Source of the DNA: Linyphia triangularis
Taxonomy: Eukaryota > Arthropoda > Arachnida > Araneae > Linyphiidae
Direction: 5' to 3'
Length of the DNA stretch: 64,000 bases
Assembly (NCBI GenBank): GCA_963978545.1
Contig: OZ021727.1
Location: forward strand, 47,281,385 to 47,345,384
Below the pieces are notes generated by a model. That model was not told where the DNA came from. It saw nothing but the letters and a program-made list of their open reading frames with translations, and made no database searches. Positions 26,101-38,100 of the stretch are shown piece after piece. Within the stretch, counting starts at the first letter, position 1, and each line of letters starts with the position of its first letter. A program made the position numbers and the translations under genes.

Positions 26101-29100
26101 TTAAGATTACTTAAGAGATTTTAGAAACGAAACAACTTACGATTAGAAAGACTACTATTCACTTAACTACTACTTAAAACACAGTACAGTAACATTTAAG
26201 ACTTAAACAATTTGCTTTTAAATATTTATTATCTAACATATGCTTATATATATATTATTTGCTAAAGTATGAAAAATTGTTAGAGCCTCAAGCAATTATA
26301 ATAATAGTCAAATGACATTACTAATTTTTAAAAGAGTTTTTGTGGCTTTTAAAAACAAAGTAAAATCCTTTAAAAGCAACAATTAAAGAGATTACATTTT
26401 GTTAAAATTTTCCTGAATTTTATGTTCTAATGAACAATAAAAATGTACAAATATAGTACATATTCTAGAATTATGAATGGTTTCTTTCGAACTAGTTAGC
26501 AAAATCATAGTAAGAAGGCCCTTAAATAGCAGTTGATATATTTTGAATGGAAACAAATTTTCAGTTTTAACCTTTCTCTAGCACACTTATAAACAAAACA
26601 TCTTAATTTTTAAAGGTAAAAAGCTTAAGACACAATCTTAAATAGTATAAATGAGTTACACTAAACTTAAAATACTATAGGTAAATATATAATCATTAAA
26701 ATCATAACAATTCATTTGCAGAAGTAAACTTTTTTTTTACCTTGTTTCCTACTTTTAGACCAGGCATTAAATAAAAATTCCTCATCTAAAATTTGTGCTA
26801 ACAAATTCTCAGGAAAATGTCCCATCATTGCCAGACAGCATACAAATTTTATTAATAGGTTCGGAGATTTTTCTTTCAAAGCCTCTATTTTACTTTTACA
26901 AGATGACAGAATTCTCAAAGCTGCACTAATATGTGGTGGCTTATAACCAGTTGCTGTCATATACTCAACACAAAACAAAATATGATATTTCGGAGATGTC
27001 CTTATTGTATCAGCTTCTAAACACAAGACACTGACAAAGTGGTCCATAATTTCAGGAGGACAGAACTTCATTGCATCGAAGGATTTGACAACTTCCCACG
27101 TGCTATCGAGTCCCCACTTTTCCGAAACAACTCTCTTGGCCACTTGAAAGTAAAAAGGACTGTGGTAGAAGCCTTGGATGCTACAAAGCTTCAAAATATT
27201 GAGCACCTGTCTTTCTCCTGATAGCTCAATGTTTCTGGTCACAACTTCTATGGAGTAGTTTAAGAGTTCTTTGTAACCATCAATAGGTGTATCGATTAAT
27301 AGTAGGGCAAATATTACAGTAGCAGCATTGCTTGGTGATAAAGCTTTGGCATTCTTGAAGACGGCTGCAACAATTTTCTGAAAGAAAAAGTCAGGTATTG
27401 CATTTTATAATAAAAAATATGATACATTAATAACAAATGTTGTGGAACAAAGATCATTTGTTCTTGAAATGAAAAAAGGCAAAGGAATGATTGGTAATTA
27501 AACAGTGCACATTTTAAGATGAGCATTCAGTGTCAGTGATTAAGAAGAGAAGGGGGGAGGGGGGATTTGTCTCTATACCTTTTAATTTTTTTTTAATGTT
27601 TTACACTGATATTCTCAACATTTTAAAAAATACAATTGTATTGTTACGCAATTTTTCTGTAAATAGTTGTTACAGTACTTTTCTTTTTGAAGTTCTATTT
27701 TTATTAGGTTTGTTCGTTGGCCAGCATAATACGGGAAGGAAGGGGTTGGAGACGCTTTGTCTAGTCAGTTCTCTAAGTGTTCTGATTGTAAAATTCAGAA
27801 TGTCCACAGAAAAGTTATTTTGAAATTCCCTGATTATTCCCTATAACACACAATTTTTTCCCTGATTATAGTTATTGCCAAAATATATATGTGCATAATA
27901 AACTTTCAAGTAAAAAAATATTCAGACTTATCATCATAAAAAAATTATGATGCATCTATGTGCATGTGCAATTATACTGTAAAATCAATTTTTTCCTTAC
28001 TTGCAGTCTAATCTCAAGAAAAGAAGACTCTAGAATTAAATTTCAGATTTAATAAGCTATTTTCTAAGTAAAATTTTAAAAATAAAGAAAAACCATAAAT
28101 CATGTCAAAGTGAATGAAACACATTCAACAAATATTCTACATTGTATTGTATTAACTATTTTTGTTTTCTAATACTTGCAATTTTAATAAAAATTGAAAT
28201 AATCAATAACTACTTTAAAAAAAATTTCGGAATATATATATATATTACTTTTTTATTTATGCATCAAATAAAATTGGTAAAAAAAATCAAAAATCAATTT
28301 GTGAACTATTTAAAAAAACTGTCTTCGAATGTGGTTGGATTGGTGAAATTACACCAGTTTCATTTTCTTTTCAGTTTATGTAATTTCACTGCCCAATTGT
28401 ACAATTTCCTCATTTGCATTATTTGTAACTTTCTTTTTTCCATTTGTTTAAATTCAGTTGCAGGCACTGTTTAGGTACACTACCCAAGTAAAATTTTTAC
28501 AAACATTTTTCATAAAACAATTTTAAACAATTACATAAAGCAAATTGCTTTAATTTTAAACTATTACTTATACCAATATTAAAATGTAAAACTTTTTTTT
28601 CAAGCTAAAATAAACAATTTTACATACAATAGCAGTTAAAATTATAATTTAAAATAATGATATATACTAAAATTGGGCAATCGTCACAAATTTCTTGCAC
28701 AAAATGAAATTAAAATTCTAATCATTCTGCACAGATTCAAACAAAACAGTGAAACCATTCATCACATACACTAATGACGGACATAACGGCTATCACATCA
28801 ACGGAAGCCTAGGCGAACGACACCAAAACGGCGTTGCAAATTTCAACAATAGCTGCTTTAAAACGACTTAAACTTAGGTGAATATTACCACTACTCCAAC
28901 ATAAATATCGGCCACCATACTGGCGCAAATTTCCCCATTCATACTAAAGCAACAATCGGCAAACTGACAATCACACCAACATAAACATCAGCACCCAATA
29001 TATCAGTGGAAATCTCAGCAATAGAGGCGATTATACCAACATAACACTCTATGAAATTTACAATCGCAACCACATAAATTTCGGCGATAGTGACACTTAT

Positions 29101-32100
29101 AAAGGCGCAAAGCTTTGGAATAGTGGCTATTATATAGGCAGGCGTGATACACACCGAAAATGAACATCACAACAATGTAAATCTAGGCGATGGCATTCAC
29201 CGTAGTAGCACAAATCCGCAATAGTCCTTACGTCATCGTAAAGCTCAGAGTAAATAATCATCACGCACCAACGTAAATAATGTCGATAGAGATAAGCAAT
29301 TTGCAGTAAAAGTGATCATGACATCGGAGGCTTGGGGAAGTCTGAACGTACGTAGATTCCGCTGTTGCAAGACTTGAAAGCAAGCCCAATAAAATTGTAA
29401 TGCAGATTTATATAAATTTGAGGAAAGATCGAAATTTCAGAGAAAAAAAAAGAACTAAAATCGGCGATATTTCAGCTGAACTGTACCATGTCTGACACTA
29501 TGACAAATGCAAATCTGTGCAAGTGACAGCAAATAGCGCCAAGAATATTATCATCACGCAAAGGAATTCTCGGCGATTTTGCCCTCCGTAATTGTGGGAG
29601 TAGCGGCTCCGTAACGCTCAACAAAATGGCAATCCCATACAATCATAAATAATGCCGATAGAGGCTATGACAGTAAAAAAAAATACTCATTCCATCGGTA
29701 GTTTTTGGGGAAGTCTGAAAGTATGCAGGTTCCGTTTTTAATCCTTTGTTAGCTGTAGAAAAACATTAACTCAAGTGGAGCTTTTCCCGTTAAGACTATC
29801 ATAATTGTCCATAATTGAAAATTAAAAAAGTACGGAAATCATCAAAAATACTAAAAACTTTTACCCATGATAGGAAGTTTGTATGTAAGCAGGTTCAGTG
29901 GTTGCGAGTCTTACAAGCAAACCCATTAAAATTGTAATGTAGATATGAATCGATGTCAGGAATGATTCAAATTTCAGACAAAAAAGAGCTGAAATTCCAT
30001 GTTTCAGCAAAACTGTACAATGTTTGACAGGTGCAATCTTTGAAATAGCGTGACTATTACATCGTAACCCCCTAATGAAATGAGCATCAAGGAAAAACGT
30101 AATTCACGGCTATAGCGCCCGCCATAATCATGATAATAACGGCCATTTCATCGCCGTAACGCTCAGAAAAATGGCCATCACATACCAACGTAAATAATGC
30201 TGATAGAGGCTATAACATCAGAGAAAAAGAGGAGCAAAGGTAGTCATTAGTCATTTTATCAGTGATTTGGGAAGTCTGAACGTATGCAGGTTCAGTGTTT
30301 GTCAGGAAATTTTAATGCAAGAAGTTACGTGGTCGATCTTGTGGTTCGAATTTTTGCCGTTTTTCTTTTTAAATTTTTTTTTTCTAATTCTTTTGCAAAT
30401 TGCTTTTGATATTTTTGTTAGCAGTCTAATCTTCAATTGTCTAAATTAAAAGTTTCAGTTTAATTTTGGAAAATTCCCTGATTTCTTTTAACTTTTTGTC
30501 AAAATCAATGATATTTCCCGAAATGCTGAATTCCCTGACTTTTCCCGATATTCCAGGTTTTCCCGATCTGTGGACACCCTGAAAATTGTTTGCACTTGAT
30601 TTTTCTTTGAAACTTCTTAGGCCTAGTATAAAAGCATCACCGATTCGCGAAAGAAATTAATTGGATGTAGTTTTGAAAAGAGCCAAGCTTAAATAAATTA
30701 TAGCTTTCTTATTGTGTCTGAATTATCACTCTGCATGTGAAGTTTATGCACTGAAGCTGTTATTAAAGCAGTGAAATCTGTTGTTGACAAGTTCACTGTT
30801 GTCATTAAGAAGTTTTGTGAATTTCTGAACAAAGAATAAATTATAGCTTTTATTGTGTACAAGCTGTGTTGTCATTTCCTCTGTGAAAAGTTATAACAGT
30901 ATTAAAAAGACTGTCTATAAATAATAAGAACAAATATTTGAGTAACTATAATTTTTTTTTTAATACAAAACAATTCTGTATATGTTAGGTAATTGCTTTG
31001 TTTCAATACTAGTTACTCATATGTTACTACGGCAGACCAAAAAAGAGTTCTAACTGAATTATGCTATACTAGCAAAGCACTTAAAAGCAGAATGAATTAT
31101 AGTATTGCCAACTTTTAAGTAAATTATGCATTTTGTGTAATTTTTTTTATACTAGTTTGTCTTGGCCAAGGTAGATAAAACTTCAACCATTATTTTAGGC
31201 TGATACTTTGTTGACAGCACAGAGACACTACTGCTATGTTTTATCTATACCAGTTTTGTAACATACCACCAGTAGTGAGGATTACCAGAGGAAAATCAAT
31301 TTCATTTAAAGCACACTGATTGTGACAAACACACAAAAAATAACACATTTTATTTTGTGCACCAGATTTCTACACTTCCAATGATTGATAACCATAAGTA
31401 GAAATAAAAAAATTAATATTAAAACACTAATAAAACCATCAAACCATCTGAGTTCAAATACAAAAAAAAAATAAAATAATAATTTACACTATCAAAAACG
31501 AACCAGATTTTAATAAAGATTTAAAAAAAAAAAAAAAAAATAGAAGTATAAAAACAGTTTTCTTTAAATAAACAGTTACGAAAGTAAGTGATTGAATTTG
31601 TTTTCAATTAAGAAACTATTTTTTATTTAATTTAATTTGGAAAAAAAAGGGGAAGAAATAATTGTTGGAAACTAAACAAATAAAAATCTATTTACCTGAA
31701 TTGTGGCAGGCTTTAATCTAGAACGACATGCCAGCTGAAGAGAGTCAACTACTTGAGATATATTTTCTGAATCAAGTTGTTGCTCAATTTGACTTTGCAA
31801 GACAAGAGGCAAGGCCAGTCTTAAGCCATCAACTAATGGATTAGGGTTTTGTTTGGAGAGAAGGAAACTCAAAAACGTAATTTGCCCCAAGTCCATGTCA
31901 TTCAGATGTCCACCGATCATCTTCAAAATGGAGGCCATAACATAAGAGTTGTTAGGAATTCCAAGGGAGGAGAGAACTTTGAATACAGTGATGGTTTCTT
32001 GGGGGTCCAGTACTCGAACTATTTTCATGAGACGTGAGCAAATGGATTGAAATATTTGGTCTTCCATTAAAGCATCAGAACTGAAACTATCTTTCCTGGC

Positions 32101-35100
32101 AAGAAAAGATGAAATTAGACACTAAATAACTTTTATTTATGAAATAAAGTTCTTATCGCAAAACAGTATTCAATGAAATTTTAACTAGCAAATCTAAGTA
32201 TTTTATATTGTTTAATCAAGTTTGATAACTATACCAAATCATAAAAATTTGTTTTTGGTTACCCTTTGGTAGAGGATTTCCCGATTTCTGACATACAATT
32301 ACCAATTTTATTCTGATAAGTCAATATAAATTCCTCTTGAATGAATTGGAAACCAATTTCTTGTTGCATCCAATAATGTTTAGTTATTATTCTCTAGCTC
32401 TTCTTGTCTTAAGTTCCTGCATATGAATATATACTAAGAAGATCTCTGAGGCTATATAGGTAATAGTTTTGACCAACATCTTACCTTAACTCCTTCCCAT
32501 TTGCAGGTGTATATATACTAGGGTGGGACGAAACAAACAAATTTTGGGAATCGAAAAAGTAATAGTGCGGAAAAGTTGTCTCTTGACATCAATAGTAAGT
32601 GTGCAAAATCTTAGCAAAATTAAAAAATATCTTCCGGTGCCACAACGGACCTAAAGTTTCTAAAAAAGAGTAAAATTTTGTGATCAATCGATTAATTTTA
32701 AAGATTTAAAAAGTTTTAAAAGTGGAAACATCAGAGAACGAAAAAGGTTAGTATAAGGTACTGTAATAAGTATAAGAAATTTCTGTTCGATAAAGTAATA
32801 GCTTCCATTGCCAGAAAGGTTGTGAAAACGGCGAAAACATTGAAAAAAATAATAAAAAAATGCATCATATTTACCAGACATTACTTGGAACTTTTCTCTT
32901 TGATGCAATTCAGTTTCTTAGCTAGATTCAATTTAACTGCAATCTAAATATTTAAACTAATGTGCATTGTCCATAGTGTTAAAATTTAACACATCTGATT
33001 TCTTTGGTTTTGGTCTTTCTATTCTTCATACTTTTGCTATCTGACATGAGCTTGTTCATCAATAACCATGCATAGCAGTAGATTTTCTGGGTGAGTAAGT
33101 TAATTGCTTTTTGTTGATTTACAAGATCAACAAGTTTTTTCAATTCATTATCAAGTATCTTGAAAAAAGTATGTCTTCCCAAACATGAATGCAGTCGTCT
33201 TTGTATGATAACTTGGTTTTGATGCAAAACCAAATGCGCTCATACACTTTTAATATGAATTATCTTAAAAAAGACTGGATGTTGGTGTTTGGACATAAAA
33301 GTGGAGAACTTAATTAGTCGTGGTGTGAGGCATATTGAATGTGACAACCTCCCGTTTTTACCATTTGACAAATCTACACAGAAAACACCAGTGCTAGTCA
33401 CTTGGCACATTTCTATTTAATATTTTTAATCAATACTACGATCCTTTACATTGACAGTCATGAATGGAAGTTCACCTAGTACTATTTTCTTGAATTGTTA
33501 AATTAGTAGTTACAGTTTTTCAGACCTTGGCAAATCAGAATATGTGTATGGCCTATTTGTATACCAAAGTCCCAAGTCATTTTAACCCAATTCATTGAGT
33601 AAATTTCTTATTGGAAGCATATTTACATGCAGTTGACTTATGAACCATTGCATACGACTTTCCGTTTATTCTTCTAGCAATTGTATAACTCCTCTTTTGC
33701 CATCAGTGACAAAAGTATTTCTATCACATCCAACAGCTATGAGTTTTTTGGTGATTATATTATTTTGTGAAGTCAGTAATACTATTTTTATTTCTAACTG
33801 CCGAATCAGACTCAGGAATAACATGTTCAAGATATTCTAATTCAAGTTATTGGACTAATGACGCATGTTTCTTAGTAATTGTTCTCTTGTGTAATATCTT
33901 ACCTTCCTTTTTTGGATCCAAGTTCTAGACTTTGCGACCATCTAAGCATATAACTTGCTACTCAACAGTTTTGAGGGTGAAATTTAATTATTTTTGTCTG
34001 CCTTTTTCTCTTCTTAGTTTGTTTTTGTCTATAACTTTACATGAATCTTCTTATGTTATAATGCCCAAGTCTTAGCACAGGCAATGCTATAGCAGCTGCA
34101 GCTCTGTTTCACACTCAGAATCTATCAGGTGTGATGGCTAATCTTGGTAGACTGAATCGCCATTTGCGAAGTGCCCTCTTTTGAAGTCAAATGAATATGT
34201 CTTCTAAAATAAGTCATTAATTATAGTATCATAGTTTCCATCGAATGGGTTTGTAGTGTTGAATGAAACCTCATTGGAAAAAGAAGCACAGCGGCCACCC
34301 ATGTTTTTTAACGGATGATGTTGAACATGCAGTTTCATTTGGTTCTCTAGTTATTTTTTTTAGTCTTTTTGTTGAGAAAACATCTATGAATCCAATAACC
34401 ATTGTGCGAGCTGGGCCTTTATTCTGAACTGATTACTAAAGGCATAACATAGTAGATGGACCTCCCCCTATGACGATATTGGGGATATTTAAATACTAAT
34501 GACAATTTCAAATACTGTATTGATTAAATTATTAATATTTGAATAATTAATGAGTTATCAAAATATATTATCGTATTTTATATCATTGATCTAGTGCACT
34601 GAACACACTAGAATGAAAATCTGCTCGTTTTATCAATATTTTCAGTAATTTCACAGCTCTTGTGGCAAGGGAAGCTATTACTTTATTGAACTGAAAACTT
34701 TTGCGCTTATTACAGTACCTTAGAGCAACCTTTTTCAAACTATAACGTTTCCATTTTCACAAATTTTTTAATTCGTAAAATTAACCGATCAAATACGGAT
34801 TTTGACTCATTTTTCGAAACTTTACATCAATTGTGGCACTAGAAGATATTTTTGGATTTTGGTAAGATTTTGCACACTTACTATTGATGTCAAAAGACAA
34901 CTCTCCTGCACAATTACTTTTTGGATTTCCGAAATTCGTTTTTTCGGCCCACCCTAATACATACGCTTTTCCGAAGTATGACCCGTACTTCCATGATTTT
35001 GGAATGCAATAAAATGATCTTAATAGTAAAGGGGAGTGGGAAATGTTTCTGGAATAGTGAAAGTCATAGTTGTGCAGTTCTGACTTGTGTTTTAGTTAGA

Positions 35101-38100
35101 ATAGATTGTTTTCTTATTCGTCTTTTGCTTTCGTTTACCATGTGTAATAAAAGCTTTTTATTTTTTATGTTTTTTAGTCTACGAATATGTCTGATAGTGA
35201 GTTAGATGACTACTTTATGTGATTTTCAGGATCAGAAATGCCGGAACATGATATTACAAGGTATGTCCAATAACTATGAAAACAGCGTTGTTCGGGTGGC
35301 CTAGAGTTGAAATTCGCACAAGAGCACTGGATACTTTATTGCCAGGTGAGCCAATGAAGCGTCAGAAATCAGCAAACCATCGAGAAAAGCTTAACACAGT
35401 GATTCTCAATCACTGTGCCGCCAAATTCTTAAAATGTGCCGCCAAATTTTAGAAATGTATATAGTAAAAATTATAATGCTTTTTTTTATTACGAGTAAAG
35501 TTTAAATTAAAGAAAAGCACTTATATATGTAGGAATATTGTAACGAAGATTTTTCACTTTCACTGCTTCGTTACATATTTCTTTGAGTCTTGTTTTTGAT
35601 CTATTTTTTACTCTAGTTTTTTACATACAACCCCCTGCAGGTGTGTGTCTTGTTGTCTGATGTTTGGAAAGCACATCCGTTGAGACTTTGTTTCCCACGA
35701 ATTCTGCGGGCGATTTCAAAGATCACTTCGATCAATTTAATTTTAAAATATTCAGAAGAATCAATTAATTCATTTTGGATTAACATTAGATGCAATTATC
35801 CCATGATAGCCAAAAACGCTTTAAAAATATTATTACAATTTTCTACATCTTATTTGTGTGAATTCGGATTTTCAGTATTAACCAACATAAAAACGAAAAA
35901 AAGATCGAGACTGTTAAATGTAGAAGACGATTTGAGAGTAGCATTGTCATTTTAACGATCAAATATAAATGAAATTATCAAAAAACATCAAGGTCAAATT
36001 TCTCATTAAAAGTATTCATTTGTAATTAATCCCTTAATAAACATACTGTCGTTTTTGTAGTACATATTATATTATTTTATTTTACATTCCAAATTATTAT
36101 CATAAACTATTTTACACAGTGTATTATAGGTAAGTAAACAACTTTTAAACTTATCTTTTTATTTGTGTGCCGCCAAATTTTTAAATCATTAAAAGTGTGA
36201 AGCAACAAAAAAAAAGTTAAGAATCACTGGCTTAACATTTGAACCAGGAATTTCTTTGTGGTGTGTGTTTTCCTGCTCTTGGCAACTATGGAGATTGACA
36301 AACAGATAGAAAAATGAGTCAGCATTACTTCTGGTGAGACTTAGGAACACGAACGAAAAAATTGTCTAAAAAGCAGCTCAAAAATCAGTCATGCGGCTCG
36401 TTTTTTTGACAATCATGATATTGTCTACCATGAATTACTTTCTCAAAGACAAACAGAGAATGCTGCTTTCTTCGTAGAAGTTCTCAAGAGCTTGAGAGAT
36501 TGTGTGCGTCGCGTGCGACCAAATTTGTATGATGATGATGATGGATGGCTGTTTCATCATGACAATGCGCCTTCACATCCAGCACTGATTGTCCGGCAGT
36601 TTCTGACCAGTAATGCGATCACAAGGGCTGATCACCCTCCCTATTCACTAGATTTAGCCCACTGTGACTTCTTTTGTTTCTGAAATGAAAAAATGTCATG
36701 CGGAGGCAGCACTAGGATGACATGGAGACAATAAAACGTAAAACAACAAAGCAGCTGAAGATGGAAAAGCTTGACTGATGAAGACTTCCAGGAATGTTTT
36801 GAACAATAGAAACAGAGGTGGGACAAGTGCATTACTACAAATGGGGAATATTTTGAAGGAGATAAGATTGATCTACCCTAAATTTTGGAAAATTAAATTA
36901 AAAAATAAATAATCAGTTGCATATTTATGGGACAGACCTCGTATGTCTGAAGAAGAGGATTCTGATTACGACTATTATCTGAAAAATGTCCATCATTGGG
37001 TATGACTGGATAAAATTTACCTAATGGCAGAGGAACGTCCCCCAACCATGTTTTAAAATATACTACACAACAACCAAGTACTAACACATTTTTTACTATA
37101 CTCTATCGATTAAATTTTGTATTTTCGTCTTTTCTTTGTGAAAAGTTAATAGTTTTTGGAATACAAAGGGTGCCTCTTTGTTTCTCCCAATACACAGCAT
37201 AACTATGCATGCCTGTATGAAAAACGGTGACAATGGGTTGCGAATATCGTAAGTTTTCCATAGTAGGTAAAGGGTTAAACAAATTTGAGGCATGGGTTCA
37301 ACAATATCCATTTAAGACATAACCTTCACACTGAATTGTAAGAGCTAAAAAATGTGCAAAAAGCAAAACAAAAAACAATTGGACACAAGAAAACAGATAC
37401 ATGCTGATGCCAGGCATTAAGAGACCTTAGAAATCAGGAATTGATAGACTTTAAAAATAGTTTTTGGTCATACTATCTTCAAAATTAATATAAAAACTAG
37501 TGCTAATTTTTAAGCTAATGTCCATGGGCAGTAATTTGAAGTACACAATTGAACAAATTTGTAGCTCCAGGACTAACATTCCATTGGTGATAACTTGATT
37601 GAAATTTTCGGTATTATTGTTCAAGCAACAAACTATCAAAATACAGTAACTAGGTTTGGTTACAAAAGTTCTAGTTTATCTAGAAACCAAATTAATGGTA
37701 GCGATGTCCAAAGACAATGATGAAAGTGTTCACACACACAAAAAAAAAGATGATTGGATGGTATAATTCTGCCAAATCTTGCAAATATAGTTGGTAATTT
37801 CTCTCAAGTGTTAATATACAAGTATAAAACTAAGCACAAGGGAGAAAAGTGCACAAAAAGTGTAGATAAGAAATGTGGAATAAAAAATAAAAGAATTGTC
37901 TATAAAATTATTAAATACGAATAATTATAAATAAACTATATATATATACAATTACTATTGAAGGGAATAAATTTGTCAGAAGCAGTAACTTACTTTGCAT
38001 GTTCATGTATACCTTGCAACAATGTAACTATGTGCTGAGCATTCATAACATCCAGATGATTTGAAGAAAGTTCCAAAATTCTTTCTATACTTTTAGCTTT

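Larger units (their letters stand above)
27378..31695 (-). other. FASTK-family gene, intron 3
   Basis: A 4.3-kb intron. Positions 27796-30581 are a TIR element that contains a repeat array. The remaining parts are AT-rich with no feature. An ORF at 28142-28474 (plus) is a Phe/Ile/Leu-rich by-product of composition. Confidence 0.7.
35257..36941 (+). mobile_element. Mariner element interrupted by a hAT element
   Basis: The ends CAAGGTATGTCCAATAACTA and (inverse) CGAGGTCTGTCCCATAAATA are similar over about 28 bp, and TA flanks both (35255-35256, 36942-36943). Removing the inserted hAT (833 bp plus an 8-bp duplication) leaves about 840 bp, so a large part of the usual 1.3-kb mariner is deleted. 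The transposase C-terminal half remains as a pseudogene. Confidence 0.8.
32486..37278 (+). mobile_element. piggyBac-like relic, host of nested transposons
   Basis: TTAA at 32486-32489 and 37275-37278 bracket a segment whose right end reads (inverted) CCCTTTACC, the classic piggyBac terminus; the left end CTCCTTCCC is a diverged match. A splice-like TTTTTTAG precedes an ORF start at 35187 encoding MSDSELDDYF, then after one stop FSGSEMPEHDI. Removing the mariner and one TA lets the frame resume with MSEEEDSDYDYYLKN. An acidic N-terminus like this is usual in piggyBac-like transposases. The catalytic part is deleted. Confidence 0.5.
32096..37993 (-). other. FASTK-family gene, intron 2
   Basis: A 5.9-kb intron, of which about 4.8 kb (32486-37278) is a nest of DNA transposons described separately. 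The residual original intron is about 1.1 kb. Confidence 0.75.

Noticed and set aside
27039..27221. Plus-strand ORF over exon 4, and similarly 31849-32037 over exon 3
   Set aside because: Antisense shadows of real FASTK-family exons.
26712..27242. Single-exon 176-codon gene starting at 27242
   Set aside because: The frame is open further upstream to a good acceptor at 27379-27378 and its last codons run past a donor. It is exon 4 of the FASTK-family gene, not a gene by itself.
28142..28474. 110-codon plus-strand ORF inside FASTK-family intron 3
   Set aside because: Phe/Ile/Leu/Asn-rich translation typical of T-rich noncoding DNA, opposite to the host gene, with no domain.
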